From the NCBI RefSeq assembly GCF_015712165.1, contig NZ_JADPZX010000001.1, positions 1,674,001 to 1,738,000 on the forward strand: a stretch of 64,000 bases of DNA. The letters run 5' to 3'. The DNA is from Streptomyces spinoverrucosus (GTDB taxonomy: Bacteria; Actinomycetota; Actinomycetes; Streptomycetales; Streptomycetaceae). Made by a program: the position numbers and the translations under genes. The number at the start of each line of letters is the position of its first letter. Positions within the stretch are counted from its first letter, which is position 1. The notes beneath the pieces were generated by a model. The model saw only the letters and a list, made by a program, of their open reading frames with translations. It did not search any database and was not told the DNA's origin. Shown in pieces: positions 44,785 to 52,616 of this stretch.

Positions 44785-46191
44785 ATGACCACTGCGGACA
44801 GGGCACCACTCGACCTGGCATATCAGCAGGCGACGGAATATCTGGATGGGCTCGCCCGACGACCGGTGGGCGCCACGGCAAATGCCGAACAATTGCTGAA
44901 AATGTTCGGTGGCCCGCTGCCCGGCGGGCCCACCGACGCCGCCGACACCATCGCCCTGCTGGGCCGGGCCGTCGCGGAGGGCGGTATTCCGACGGCGTCC
45001 GGTCCGCGCTACTTCGGCTATGTCACCGGCGGCACCCTGCCGGTGGCGATCGCCGCGGACTGGCTCGTCGCGGCCTGGGACCAGACCGCGAGCCTGTACA
45101 ACCTCTCGCCCGCGATCGCCGTCGCCGAACACGTCGCCGGCCAGTGGGTGCTGGAGTTGCTCGGGCTGCCGCGGCACGCCTCGGTGGGCTTCCCGACCGG
45201 CTGCACCATGGCCCATCTGACCTCGCTCGCCGCCGCCCGCCACCAACTGCTCGGCGCGATGGGCTGGGACGTCGAGCGCGACGGCCTGCCGGGGGCACCG
45301 CGCGTGCACCTCGTGGCCGGGGCGCAGCACCACATGACCATCGACCTCGCGGCGCGCTACCTCGGCTTCGGCAGCGGCGGCATCCACAACGTGCCGGTCG
45401 ACGAGCGGGGCCGGATGCGGCCCGACGCCCTGGCGGACACGCTGGCCGGTCTGGAGGGGCCGGTCATCGTCTGCGCGCAGGTCGGCGACGTCAACTCCGG
45501 TGCGGTGGACCCGGTCGGCGAGATCTGCGACATCGCCCACCGGCACGGCGCGTGGGTCCATGTCGACGGGGCGTTCGGGCTGTGGGCCGCGGCCAGTCCC
45601 CGGCTGCGGCCGCTGGTCGACGGGGTCGAGAAGGCGGACTCCTGGGCGCTGGACGCCCACAAGTGGCTCAACGTGCCCTACGACTGCGGCATCGTGGTCG
45701 TGGCGCACCCCGAGGCGCACCGGACCGCGATGCTCGGCGGACGGGCCGGCTATCTGCCGGCGGGCGCGGTGGGCGAGCGGGACGCCATCGAGTGGGTGCC
45801 GGACTTCTCCCGGCGGGCGCGGAGCCTGCCGGTGTGGGCCGTGCTGCGCAGCCTGGGCCGCGACGGTGTGGCCGAGCTGGTGGAGCGGTGCTGCGACCTC
45901 ACGGCCCGGTTCGCCGAGCGCCTCTCCGGTATACCCGGCGTGGAACTCCTCAACGAGGTCGTGCTGAACCAGGTGATGGTGCGCTTCGGCGACGACGACG
46001 CGACGACCCGGCGGGTGATCGGCCTGATCCAGGACAGCGGGGTCTGCTGGTTCGGCGGCACCGTCTGGCAGGGCAGGGCCGCGATGCGGGTGTCGCTGGT
46101 CAACTGGCGGACCACCGAGCACGACGTGGACCGCAGTGTGGAGGTCATCCGGGAGGCGGTCCTCAAGGCCGTCCCGACGGCGCGGACGTGA
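44785..46191 (+). CDS. PLP-dependent group II amino acid decarboxylase (VlmD-like role)
   Basis: 468 residues from ATG 44785. Fold-type I decarboxylase: GFPTGCTMAHLTSLAAARHQLL near residue 135 for phosphate binding, WVHVDGAFGLWAA near 265 (His-Asp of the PLP site) and SWALDAHKWLNVPYDCG near 295 with the Schiff-base Lys. It should decarboxylate an amino acid to the amine that the N-hydroxylase uses, as valine decarboxylase VlmD does for valanimycin. The amino acid substrate cannot be read from the sequence. Confidence 0.82.
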   Translation: MTTADRAPLDLAYQQATEYLDGLARRPVGATANAEQLLKMFGGPLPGGPTDAADTIALLGRAVAEGGIPTASGPRYFGYVTGGTLPVAIAADWLVAAWDQTASLYNLSPAIAVAEHVAGQWVLELLGLPRHASVGFPTGCTMAHLTSLAAARHQLLGAMGWDVERDGLPGAPRVHLVAGAQHHMTIDLAARYLGFGSGGIHNVPVDERGRMRPDALADTLAGLEGPVIVCAQVGDVNSGAVDPVGEICDIAHRHGAWVHVDGAFGLWAAASPRLRPLVDGVEKADSWALDAHKWLNVPYDCGIVVVAHPEAHRTAMLGGRAGYLPAGAVGERDAIEWVPDFSRRARSLPVWAVLRSLGRDGVAELVERCCDLTARFAERLSGIPGVELLNEVVLNQVMVRFGDDDATTRRVIGLIQDSGVCWFGGTVWQGRAAMRVSLVNWRTTEHDVDRSVEVIREAVLKAVPTART

Positions 46192-46208
46192 CGTCCGCGG
46201 AACACGGG

Positions 46209-46243
46209 TCCGGCCCGGTGCGCGGTCTGCGCACCGGGCCGGA
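46209..46243. terminator. Hairpin terminator between decarboxylase and sulfite reductase genes
   Basis: Perfect 15-bp arms TCCGGCCCGGTGCGC and GCGCACCGGGCCGGA with a GGTCT loop. It lies in the 67-bp gap between convergent stops. Confidence 0.8.
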
Positions 46244-46258
46244 TCTCGTGGCCGCGGC

Positions 46259-47950
46259 TCACCTCAGGTCGTCGTCGGCCGCCCGCGCCACCCACCGGCC
46301 GAACGTCTCCGCCTCGTCGCGGCGGCCCTCCAGGTAGCGGCGGGAGAGCCGTTCGACATAGTCGGGAAGGTCGGCCGCGGTGGTCTTCAGACCGCGCAGC
46401 TTGCGGCCGAACACGCTGTCCTGGTCCTCCGCGAGGGTCAGCCCCCCGCCGAGGTGCACCTGGAACCCCTCCACGGGAGTGCCGTCGGGACCGGGCACCA
46501 GCTGGCCCTTGAGGCCGATGTCGGCGACCTGGGTGCGGGCGCAGGAGTTGGGGCAGCCGTTGACGTTCACGGCGAGGTCCAGCGGTTGACCGGCGAGCCG
46601 GCGCTCCAGTTCGGCCACGAGAGCGGCGGCCCGCTCCTTCGTCTCGACGATGGCGAGTTTGCAGTACTCGATGCCGGTGCACGCCATGGTGCCGCGCCGC
46701 CAGGACGAGGGATCCGCCTCCAGACGGATCTCTCGCAGCGCGCCGACGAGCGGCTCGGGATCGGCGACATCGAGGACGAGCAGTTTCTGATAGGGCGTCA
46801 GGCGGACCCGTCCGCTGCCGTGTTCCTCCGCCGCGTCGGCGAGGGCGGCCAGCCGGGTGCCGGAGATGCGGCCGACGACCGGCGCGGCCCCGACGTACCA
46901 CCGCCCGTCGCGCTGCGGGTGGACGCCGACATGGTCGACGGGCCGCTCGGGCAGTTGTGGGGGCGGTCCGTCGTGCAGCGGCCGGTGCAGGTACTCCTTC
47001 TCGAGGACCTCGCGGAACCGGTCCACTCCCCAGTCGGCGACGAGGAACTTCAGCCGGGCCCGGTTGCGCAGCCGCCGGTAGCCGTAGTCCCGGAACAGCC
47101 GGGCCACCCCCAGCCACACGTCCGGGACCTCGGCCAGTGGCACCCACACGCCCAGCGACTTGGCCAGCATCGGCTGGGCGGACAGGCCGCCGCCCACCCA
47201 CACCCCGAACCCGGGTCCGTGCTCGGGGTGCACCGCGCCGAGGAAGGCGATGTCGTTCACCTCGTACGGCACGTCCGGCAGCCAGGCGACGGCCGACTTG
47301 AACTTGCGCGGCAGGTTCGACAGCGAGGGGTCGCCCACCGAGCGGTCGACGATCTCCTGCACGGCCGGGGTGGCGTCGAGGAGCTCGGTGGCGGCGACGC
47401 CGGCGACGGGGCTGCCCATGACGACCCGCGGGCAGTCGCCGCACGCCTCGGTGGTCGACAGGCCCACCGACTCCAGCCGGCGCCAGATCGCGGGCACGTC
47501 CTCGATGCGCACCCAATGCAGTTGGATGTTCTGCCGGTCGGTGATGTCGGCGGTGTTGCGCGCGAAACGCATGGAGACGTCCGCCACGGCCCTGAGCTGA
47601 GCCGCGTCCAGCCGTCCGCCGTCCACACGGACCCGCAGCATGAAGTACTCGTCCTCCAGCTCCTCGGGTGCCAGTACGGCGGTACGGCCGCCGTCGATGC
47701 CCGGCTTGCGCTGGGTGTACAGGCCCCACCAACGGAAGCGGCCGCGCAGGTCGTCGGGGTCGATGCCGGCGAACCCGGTGCGGGAGTAGACCGTTTCGAT
47801 CCGCTCCCGCACGCGCAGCGGGTCCTCGCGCTGTTTGAACTCTTCGTTGGCGTTGAGGGGCGCGCGCTCGCCCAGGGCCCACTGGCCCTCGCTGCGTGCG
47901 CCCGGCGACCGGGCCGGTGGCGGCACGGACGTCGTGACGGACTCACTCAT
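46259..47950 (-). CDS. Ferredoxin-dependent nitrite/sulfite reductase (probable sulfite reductase)
   Basis: 563 residues from ATG 47950, AAGGAG 8 bases upstream. Two repeated siroheme-Fe4S4 halves: MRFARNTADITDRQNIQLHW near residue 110, ACGDCPRVV near 150, and the cluster ligands ACTGIEYCKLA with NVNGCPNSCARTQVAD near 420-465 (Cx5C and Cx3C). It reduces sulfite to sulfide with six electrons. Linkage to cysHCDN and a CbiX-like chelatase favours sulfite over nitrite. Confidence 0.88.
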   Translation of the reverse strand: MSESVTTSVPPPARSPGARSEGQWALGERAPLNANEEFKQREDPLRVRERIETVYSRTGFAGIDPDDLRGRFRWWGLYTQRKPGIDGGRTAVLAPEELEDEYFMLRVRVDGGRLDAAQLRAVADVSMRFARNTADITDRQNIQLHWVRIEDVPAIWRRLESVGLSTTEACGDCPRVVMGSPVAGVAATELLDATPAVQEIVDRSVGDPSLSNLPRKFKSAVAWLPDVPYEVNDIAFLGAVHPEHGPGFGVWVGGGLSAQPMLAKSLGVWVPLAEVPDVWLGVARLFRDYGYRRLRNRARLKFLVADWGVDRFREVLEKEYLHRPLHDGPPPQLPERPVDHVGVHPQRDGRWYVGAAPVVGRISGTRLAALADAAEEHGSGRVRLTPYQKLLVLDVADPEPLVGALREIRLEADPSSWRRGTMACTGIEYCKLAIVETKERAAALVAELERRLAGQPLDLAVNVNGCPNSCARTQVADIGLKGQLVPGPDGTPVEGFQVHLGGGLTLAEDQDSVFGRKLRGLKTTAADLPDYVERLSRRYLEGRRDEAETFGRWVARAADDDLR

Positions 47951-47980
47951 CCCGGGTGCTCCTTCGATGGCCGGGCCGGT

Positions 47981-48029
47981 CGCCCGTCGGCAAGGGGCGG
48001 CCATGGACGCCGCTCCCCGCCGACGGGCG
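47981..48029 (-). terminator. Inverted repeat ahead of the sulfite reductase gene
   Basis: Arms CGCCCGTCGGC (47981-47991) and GCCGACGGGCG (48019-48029) are exactly complementary, with inner GGGG/CCCC pairing possible. It lies in the 88-bp gap between the 48039 gene end and the reductase start on the same strand. It could end the upstream transcript or attenuate read-through into the reductase. Confidence 0.6.
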
Positions 48030-48038
48030 GTCCGGCTG

Positions 48039-49289
48039 TCAGGCGGGCTCTTTCAGCGGGCCCGTCACGGGAACGATCATGCCGTCGGGCAGCCAGTCCG
48101 TCCGTGCGGCGTGGTGGTGCCCGCCGCCCTGCCCACCGCTGCCGGGCACGTACGGCACGGCGACGGCGTAGAGCTTGGCGGGTGACCGGTCGTGGGTGCC
48201 GCCGACCGACCGCCAGGCCCGGTAGCCGGCCGCGGCGGGCGGCTCGCCGGGGAGCCGTTCGCCCAGGGCGGTGAGGTAGCGCGTCGCGTCGGGTCCCCGT
48301 GGCACGTACCGCAGCGGGATGATCTGGCCCGCGCCGGGGCTCAGCAGCGGCGGGGTCAGCAGCCAGGGCGCGAGGTAGGTGCCCTGGGCCGTGGTCCGTC
48401 CGCCGGCCACACCCTCCACGGCCGCGGCGGCGCGTTCCCAACCGGCCACGACGATCAGCGGGTGCCTGCCGGTGCCGGGCCGCGTCACGTCGAGGCCGGC
48501 CCGCCGGGCGGCGTCACGCACCACCTCGGCGGCCGCGACGGAACGGGCCGAGTCGTCGCCGGCCAGGGCGACGGCGCGTTCGCCGCGGCCGGCCAGGAAC
48601 CCGACGACGGACCGCAGATCGGCCGCGTCCGCCGGGTCGAGCCGGTCGGCGGGGCACTCCTGGAGCGGCCGGCTGCCGCCCGCCAGGAGGGCACCGACCG
48701 CGGCCGCGGCGCACTCCGGTCCGTCGCTGCCGCTCAGCGAGGCGGGGACGGAGGCGCGCTCCTTGCCGGTGTCGACCGCTACGGTCGCGGTCGTCCCGGC
48801 GGCCGACACCCACAGCCGGCTGCGCCCCTCCGGCAGCCGCACCGTCACCCAGGTCTGCTCGCTGCCCGGGTACACCCGGCCCGCGGTCAGCCGGTCCTGC
48901 CGCACACCTGCCGAGGCACCGTCGGCGGCGACCCCGACCAGGTTGAGGCCGGGCCGGCCCGGCACCACGGTGACGGGGACGCTCCGGCCGCCCAGCGTGA
49001 CCGGGCTCAGCAGCGGCGCACCGGGGCGCGCGGCCGCCTCGCTCGGCTGCGTCGGGCCCGCCGCGACCGCCGTACCGGCCACCACGGCGCCGGCCACGGT
49101 GGCGGCGAAGTAGCCGCATGCGGCGGCCCTGCGGCGCAGCACTCCGCGCCGCAGCAGCCACAGGCCGAGGACGAGCGCGACGCTCAGCACGAGCGCGCCC
49201 AGTACGAGGCCCCCGTACAGGGAAGGCAGGTGTCCGGGGCCGGTGGGACCCGCGGCCCCGGACACCGCCGTCGAGAGGTCCGCCCTCAT
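48039..49289 (-). CDS. Membrane-anchored protein partner of the SBP56-like gene, function unknown
   Basis: 416 residues from ATG 49289, which overlaps the upstream stop (ATGA). Two hydrophobic helices near 25-45 and 58-78 precede a long extracytoplasmic part with Rossmann-like features (RSVVGFLAGRGERAVALAGDDSARS and PLIVVAGWERAAAAVEGVAGG), reminiscent of type 1 periplasmic-binding folds but not firmly assigned. Near the end is GGGHHHAARTDW, a His cluster. Translational coupling implies it works with the SBP56-like protein, perhaps as anchor or metal-delivery partner. Confidence 0.6.
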   Translation of the reverse strand: MRADLSTAVSGAAGPTGPGHLPSLYGGLVLGALVLSVALVLGLWLLRRGVLRRRAAACGYFAATVAGAVVAGTAVAAGPTQPSEAAARPGAPLLSPVTLGGRSVPVTVVPGRPGLNLVGVAADGASAGVRQDRLTAGRVYPGSEQTWVTVRLPEGRSRLWVSAAGTTATVAVDTGKERASVPASLSGSDGPECAAAAVGALLAGGSRPLQECPADRLDPADAADLRSVVGFLAGRGERAVALAGDDSARSVAAAEVVRDAARRAGLDVTRPGTGRHPLIVVAGWERAAAAVEGVAGGRTTAQGTYLAPWLLTPPLLSPGAGQIIPLRYVPRGPDATRYLTALGERLPGEPPAAAGYRAWRSVGGTHDRSPAKLYAVAVPYVPGSGGQGGGHHHAARTDWLPDGMIVPVTGPLKEPA

Positions 49290-51040
49290 CGCAGGACGCG
49301 GTCGCTCACCGCGAACAGCACACCGTGGGGCTGGGCGTCGCCGTGGTCGCCGTGCGGCCAGGACGTGCGGTCGAAGGCGACACAGGGCTCGCCGGTGTGC
49401 TCGTCGCGGAAGCCGCGGTCGAGCGCGGGACGTCCCTTGCCGTTCAGGGTGAACATGCACACGCGGTGGTCACCGCCGCCGCCGAAGGAGCCGGAGACGA
49501 AGTAGTTGGCGACGGCGATCCGGCTGACGCGGTCGGTCTCCCGGTAGATGCCGCCGTGGCCGCGCTGGAAGACGTCCATGGTGCCCCAGTGCGGGCCGCC
49601 CGCGGTGACGTCCCGGATCGGCACCACTCCGGCCAGTTCGGGGCAGTCCCGCTCCGAGCCGCCGGTGTAGGCCTCGTTGAGCTCGTCGACCGAGCAGCGG
49701 GTCTTCGGGCCGGCGGCCAGCAGCTTGCGGATGTCGAGGACGTACAGCATGCCGGTGGTGGCGTCGAGCGGCGCGCCGAACGGCACGGACTGGCCCATGA
49801 CCGTGTGGAAGAGGTAGCGGTCGTCGGGGCTGACGGCCAGCCAGCTGGAGTTGTCGCCGCTGCCGGTGACGGAGTCGTCCTTCTGGAAGGCACGGTAGGA
49901 GGTGGTGTCGTCGAACACCTCGCGCCACTTGGGGTTCCTGGCGGTGATGTCGGGCGTGTAGAAGACCGCGCCGCCCGCCATCGAGGAGACGAAGGCGCCC
50001 CGGTGGCCCGGCTTGTTGGTGGTGGCCACCTCCATCACCACGCGGGACTCGCGGAAGAACGGGCGCTTCTCGAGCGCGCCGCGCGGCCCGTCGTGGACCT
50101 TGGAGACGGACCGCAGCTTCGGGTTGTTGCGGTCCTTGATGTCGAAGACACGCACGGTCTGGCGGGCGAGCTCCTCGCGCAGCGGCGAGTCCGGCGTCAT
50201 GAAGTTGCGGGCCTCGGCGAAGTCGCTGGCCACCATGATGTCCAGGTCCTCGCGCACCGCCAGTCCATGCGGGTTGGAGCAGCTGGCCGCCGGCAACTGG
50301 GGCACGTTGCCGCACTGTTCGGCGGACTCCCCGTCCTCCGTCGCGGCGGGGATCTCGGCGAGGGTACGGCCGTCCTTGCCGATGCGGACGATCTCACCCG
50401 GGGAGCCGGCGGCGCCGTTGCCGACGCGCACCTCGCCGTTGGTGTACGTACAGGGCCCGGACACGTCCGGTCCGCCCATGTACGTGCCGTACGCGGTGCC
50501 GTCGCTGAGCACCTGGTAGGCGTCGGGCAGCGTGCCGCACGGCGTCTCGGCGGGCGTGTTCACGCCCACGAGCCGGACGGCGGGCAGGGCACGCGTGTCG
50601 AAGACGAACGTGGTGTCCGACAGGATGCCACCGGCGTAGATCCGGTCGCCCTTGTGCCACATGTACTGCAGGTGGTGCGGTTCGTTGCCGGTGCCCGGCC
50701 CCATCGTCACCGTGTTGACCACGTCGCCGTAGGTGGGCGACTTCGGCTCGGCGTCGATGACGGCGAGGAAGTCGGGCGCCGGCTGCTTGCTGGGACCCGC
50801 CCAGGCCAGCAGCCACTTGCGGCCCTGGCCGTCCGCGGCCTTGGTCAGGTGGTTGGTCGCGGTGTACGTGACGCCGTCCGCGGCCTTGACGGCAGACGTC
50901 CACTCGCGGGGGGTGTCCGCCGCGGCGGTGCCTCCTCCGGCGAGCAGACCGGCGGTCACCGAGAGGACCAACGCGCCGAAGAAGGCGCGCCGTGCCGTGG
51001 CGACTTGTCGTAACCGGTGAAATCTCATTGTCGGCCCCAT
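49286..51040 (-). CDS. Secreted SBP56 / methanethiol oxidase-like protein
   Basis: 584 residues. A signal peptide (RRAFFGALVLSVTAGLLAGGG, cleavage near AAADTPRE) precedes a selenium-binding-protein-56-like beta-propeller: NEPHHLQYMWHKGDRIYAGG near residue 120, CSNPHGLAVREDLDIMVASDF near 255, GDNSSWLAVSPDDRYLFHTVMGQ, and GPHWGTMDVFQRGH near 495. The repeated His residues fit the metal site of methanethiol oxidases, which turn methanethiol into formaldehyde, sulfide and peroxide. Position between sulfite reductase and cysH supports a sulfur role. Its start lies about 75 bases downstream of a SARP-type promoter. Confidence 0.7.
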   Translation of the reverse strand: MGPTMRFHRLRQVATARRAFFGALVLSVTAGLLAGGGTAAADTPREWTSAVKAADGVTYTATNHLTKAADGQGRKWLLAWAGPSKQPAPDFLAVIDAEPKSPTYGDVVNTVTMGPGTGNEPHHLQYMWHKGDRIYAGGILSDTTFVFDTRALPAVRLVGVNTPAETPCGTLPDAYQVLSDGTAYGTYMGGPDVSGPCTYTNGEVRVGNGAAGSPGEIVRIGKDGRTLAEIPAATEDGESAEQCGNVPQLPAASCSNPHGLAVREDLDIMVASDFAEARNFMTPDSPLREELARQTVRVFDIKDRNNPKLRSVSKVHDGPRGALEKRPFFRESRVVMEVATTNKPGHRGAFVSSMAGGAVFYTPDITARNPKWREVFDDTTSYRAFQKDDSVTGSGDNSSWLAVSPDDRYLFHTVMGQSVPFGAPLDATTGMLYVLDIRKLLAAGPKTRCSVDELNEAYTGGSERDCPELAGVVPIRDVTAGGPHWGTMDVFQRGHGGIYRETDRVSRIAVANYFVSGSFGGGGDHRVCMFTLNGKGRPALDRGFRDEHTGEPCVAFDRTSWPHGDHGDAQPHGVLFAVSDRVLR

Positions 51041-51120
51041 CCATTTCGGGAAACAGCGTTCTGCACCAAATCGAATTTCTGACGCGCGCGGGGCCCCGTC
51101 CCCCCGTGACTCATCCGGAA

Positions 51121-51175
51121 CTATCCCAAGAGGTCACTGACTCAGAGCTGATCCGGAGCTTGCCGCACGCTGACA
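51121..51175 (-). promoter_or_regulatory. SARP-type promoter of the SBP56-like gene
   Basis: On the plus strand CTGAC 51138, CTGAT 51149, CTTGC 51160 (degenerate) and CTGAC 51171 are at an exact 11-bp period. On the minus strand 16 bp separate the last GTCAG from GATAGT (51126-51121). The same geometry occurs at the azoxy operon and the tRNA promoter. Confidence 0.6.
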
Positions 51176-51193
51176 TCCGGGCCGGGAAAGAGG

Positions 51194-51236
51194 GTCAGCG
51201 ATCGGTCAGCGCGCCATCCGCCGCCGTTGGTAACGT
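51194..51236 (+). promoter_or_regulatory. SARP-type promoter of the cysH operon
   Basis: GTCAGCG at 51194 and 51205 are 11 bp apart; a poor third copy (ATCCG) falls at 51216, and TAACGT (51231-51236) follows it by 15 bp. The cysH ATG is at 51349. It is back-to-back with the SBP56-like promoter in a 308-bp gap. Confidence 0.5.
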
Positions 51237-51348
51237 CATTCGGGCCACGCGTTCGGCGTGCGTCGAAATCGCCACCGAGACCATTCGGCATCGCGTTTCG
51301 CGATGGTTTCCGAAATGTTCTTTCCGGTACCGACGAAAGGGCACCCGG

Positions 51349-52050
51349 ATGACAGTGGCTCAACGGAAACATGACGGGAGGGCGCTCGCCGAGCGGGCGG
51401 GCCGCGACCTGGAGGACGCTTCCGCGCCGGAGATTCTCCGGTGGGCGGCGGAGACTTTCGGCAAGCGGTTCTGTGTGACGTCCTCGATGGAGGACGCGGT
51501 GGTCGCCCACCTCGCCTCCCGCGCGATGCCCGGGGTCGACGTCGTCTTCCTCGACACCGGCTACCACTTCGAGGAGACCATCGGCACCCGCGACGCCGTC
51601 GAGGCCGTGATGGACGTCAACGTCATCACCCTCACCCCCGTCCAGACCGTCGCCGAGCAGGACGCCGAGTACGGCCCGAAACTGCACGACCGCGACCCCG
51701 ACCTGTGCTGCTTCCTGCGCAAGGTCAAACCGCTTGAGCAGGGGCTGACCAACTACGACGCGTGGGCGACCGGACTGCGCCGCGACGAGTCCCCCACCCG
51801 CGCGAACACCCCCGTCGTCGCCTGGGACGACAAGCGCCAGAAGGTCAAGATCTCCCCGATCGCCCGCTGGAGCCAGGACGACGTCGACGCCTACGTCACC
51901 GAACACGGCGTGCTGACCAACCCGCTGCTGATGGACGGCTACACCTCCGTCGGCTGCGCCCCCTGCACCCGCCGCGTCCTCGCCGGCGAGGACGCCCGCG
52001 CCGGCCGCTGGGCCGGACGAGCCAAGACCGAGTGCGGACTGCACGGATGA
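51349..52050 (+). CDS. cysH: Adenylyl-sulfate (APS) reductase, Fe4S4 type
   Basis: 233 residues from ATG 51349, AAAGGG upstream. The PAPS/APS reductase fold shows VTSSMEDAVVAHLASR and FLDTGYHFEETIGTRD. Cys pairs DLCCFLRKVKPL and GCAPCTRRV are the four iron-sulfur ligands that mark APS reductases, and the C-terminal KTECGLHG holds the catalytic Cys. It reduces APS to sulfite. The TGA overlaps the cysC ATG (ATGA). Confidence 0.93.
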   Translation: MTVAQRKHDGRALAERAGRDLEDASAPEILRWAAETFGKRFCVTSSMEDAVVAHLASRAMPGVDVVFLDTGYHFEETIGTRDAVEAVMDVNVITLTPVQTVAEQDAEYGPKLHDRDPDLCCFLRKVKPLEQGLTNYDAWATGLRRDESPTRANTPVVAWDDKRQKVKISPIARWSQDDVDAYVTEHGVLTNPLLMDGYTSVGCAPCTRRVLAGEDARAGRWAGRAKTECGLHG

Positions 52051-52616
52051 CCACCACAGCGACCCCTCAGGAGAAGCACGTGACGAGCGGAGCCACCGTC
52101 TGGCTCACCGGCCTGCCCAGCGCCGGCAAGACCACGATCGCGTACGAGCTGGCCGGCCGCCTGCGCGAGGAGGGCCACCTCGTCGAGGTGCTCGACGGCG
52201 ACGAGATCCGCGAGTTCATCTCCGCCGGCCTCGGCTTCAGCCGCGAGGACCGGCACACCAACGTCCAGCGCATCGGCTACGTCGCCGAACTCCTCGCCCG
52301 TAACGGTGTGAAGGCCCTCGTCCCGGTCATCGCGCCGTACACCGACAGCCGTGACGCGGTGCGCAAGCGGCACGAGACGAACGGCACGTCGTACCTGGAG
52401 GTGCACGTGGCCACCCCGGTCGAGGTGTGCTCCGTGCGCGATGTGAAGGGGCTGTACGCCAAGCAGGCCGCGGGCCAGCTGACGGGACTGACCGGCGTGG
52501 ACGACCCCTACGAGGAGCCCGAAGCGCCCGACCTGCGCATCGAGTCCCAGAACCAGACCGTGCAGGAATCCGCCGCGTCGCTGCACGCGGTCCTCACAGA
52601 AAGAGGGCTCGCATGA
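52047..52616 (+). CDS. cysC: Adenylyl-sulfate kinase
   Basis: 189 residues. P-loop TGLPSAGKTTIAYELA near residue 20, LDGDEIREFISAGLGFSREDRHTN, and YLEVHVATPVEVCSVRDVKGLYAKQ. It phosphorylates APS to PAPS. Because CysH here is of the APS-reducing type, the PAPS may serve sulfation or buffering rather than reduction. It is coupled to cysH and cysD by ATGA overlaps. Confidence 0.93.
   Translation: MTTTATPQEKHVTSGATVWLTGLPSAGKTTIAYELAGRLREEGHLVEVLDGDEIREFISAGLGFSREDRHTNVQRIGYVAELLARNGVKALVPVIAPYTDSRDAVRKRHETNGTSYLEVHVATPVEVCSVRDVKGLYAKQAAGQLTGLTGVDDPYEEPEAPDLRIESQNQTVQESAASLHAVLTERGLA

Noticed and set aside
51041..51348. N-terminal extension of cysH back to about 50992
   Set aside because: The extension has no family resemblance and covers the divergent promoter region; ATG 51349 has a ribosome site and gives the normal length.
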